NCBI RefSeq assembly: GCF_000348945.1
Contig: NZ_AOCK01000002.1
Location: 372,001-436,000 of the forward strand
Direction of reading: 5' to 3'
Source: Paeniglutamicibacter gangotriensis Lz1y
GTDB taxonomy: Bacteria; Actinomycetota; Actinomycetes; Actinomycetales; Micrococcaceae
Length of the DNA: 64,000 bases
The notes beneath the pieces are model-generated. The model saw only the letters and a program-made list of their open reading frames with translations, ran no database searches and was not told where the DNA came from. The translations under genes and the position numbers were made by a program. The number at the start of each line of letters is the position of its first letter. Position 1 is the first letter of the stretch. Positions 63,736-64,000 of this stretch are shown here, piece after piece.

Positions 63736-64000
63736 TTAATCGGCAAGAAAGCGTTCCTCCCAGCTTGCCTCGATGACGCCGCGAACCTGGGTGATCTGTT
63801 CTTCTGCGCGTCGGTGCAGGTCCTTGAGCAATGCGGCATCCAGGCGCGGGTCCCGTAACTGCAGCAACAGCAGGGTGTCCCACATGGAGAGCTTGGCCCG
63901 CAACATCCCGGTGAGGGTGTCCAGTTCCACCTGGGCCATGGCTATCTTGCGCCGGCGCAACAGGTTCACCGGGTTGATCCTGCCCGCCAGGCGAACGCCA
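63736..64000 (-). CDS. Hypothetical protein, partial at window end
   Basis: The frame is open to the window edge, giving at least 87 residues ending VIEASWEERFLAD. A helical region with MAQVELDTLTGMLRAKLSMW follows a basic RRRK stretch. No domain is recognised. The GTG at 63969 is a possible start, but codons upstream in the same frame (VRLAGRINP) suggest it continues beyond 64000. Confidence 0.6.
   Translation of the reverse strand, partial: GVRLAGRINPVNLLRRRKIAMAQVELDTLTGMLRAKLSMWDTLLLLQLRDPRLDAALLKDLHRRAEEQITQVRGVIEASWEERFLAD

Overview
The window is high-GC DNA with the gene content and style of an actinobacterium of the Micrococcaceae (Arthrobacter, Paeniglutamicibacter or Glutamicibacter type). 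The reasons are the DUF4193, DUF4235, DUF6480, DUF6766, DUF7218-like and GAF-ANTAR proteins, a SigK/RskA pair, a Pol-PE-Lig order LigD, malate:quinone oxidoreductase, many GTG starts, and GC-rich terminators with little or no U-run. The genus is inferred from this content and was not tested. No rRNA, CRISPR array, transposase or phage gene was recognised.

Region by region. 0-10 kb: TetR regulator with an EamA exporter, a PRC-barrel protein, a YbdK-type carboxylate-amine ligase, a haem-oxygenase-like diiron protein with a CDGSH iron-sulfur protein, an XRE/pseudo-ImmA regulator, CsbD, a 4-TM protein, a second PRC-barrel protein, and two apparently frameshifted genes. 10-18.1 kb: mqo, a lone peptide-type binding lipoprotein, tRNA-Leu(TAG), a Bcp peroxiredoxin, a frameshifted AAA+ ATPase, and two identical tRNA-Lys(CTT) genes flanking an alkyltransferase-like/DUF488 pair. 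18-22 kb: a 2-hydroxyacid dehydrogenase, a large catalase and DUF4193. 22.6-26.7 kb: a SigK module (molybdopterin oxidoreductase, anti-sigma RskA, SigK, fasciclin lipoprotein) in which the two presumed target genes share a CCAATC-N16-CCGAAT promoter-like motif. 27-34 kb and 40.6-48.2 kb: a dense set of small stress-type proteins (PNPOx-like, SDR, DUF6480, DUF4235, DUF7218-like, CBS, YtxH-like, LapA, DUF6766, GlsB, DUF2945 and several disordered hydrophilic proteins). These surround ligD, a sugar ABC importer without ATPase, and a three-gene acyl-CoA dehydrogenase / PIG-L-methyltransferase / glycosyltransferase cassette. 48.8-54.4 kb: ilvD, then an ilvBNC operon behind a classical leader-peptide attenuator (peptide MHNRTAVLLVIKR). 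55-64 kb: GAF-ANTAR, a CDF transporter with a half-length binding lipoprotein, a TPP enzyme overlapping an N-terminally shortened YbdK ligase, a chimeric gene joining a debranching-enzyme N-terminal domain to a GT4 C-terminal domain, and a phytoene-desaturase-like oxidoreductase.

Most genes suggest oxidative, osmotic and desiccation-type stress defence (catalase, peroxiredoxin, CsbD, GlsB, hydrophilic proteins, LigD repair) alongside branched-chain amino-acid synthesis. The most unusual items are the chimeric gene at 61292-62230 next to the truncated ligase (a likely deletion scar), the ACAD/PIG-L-MT/GT2 cassette, the shared SigK-type promoter pair, the catalytically degenerate ImmA-like regulator, and a 35-nt dispersed repeat present twice. 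Frameshift calls could be sequencing errors, because no read data are available.
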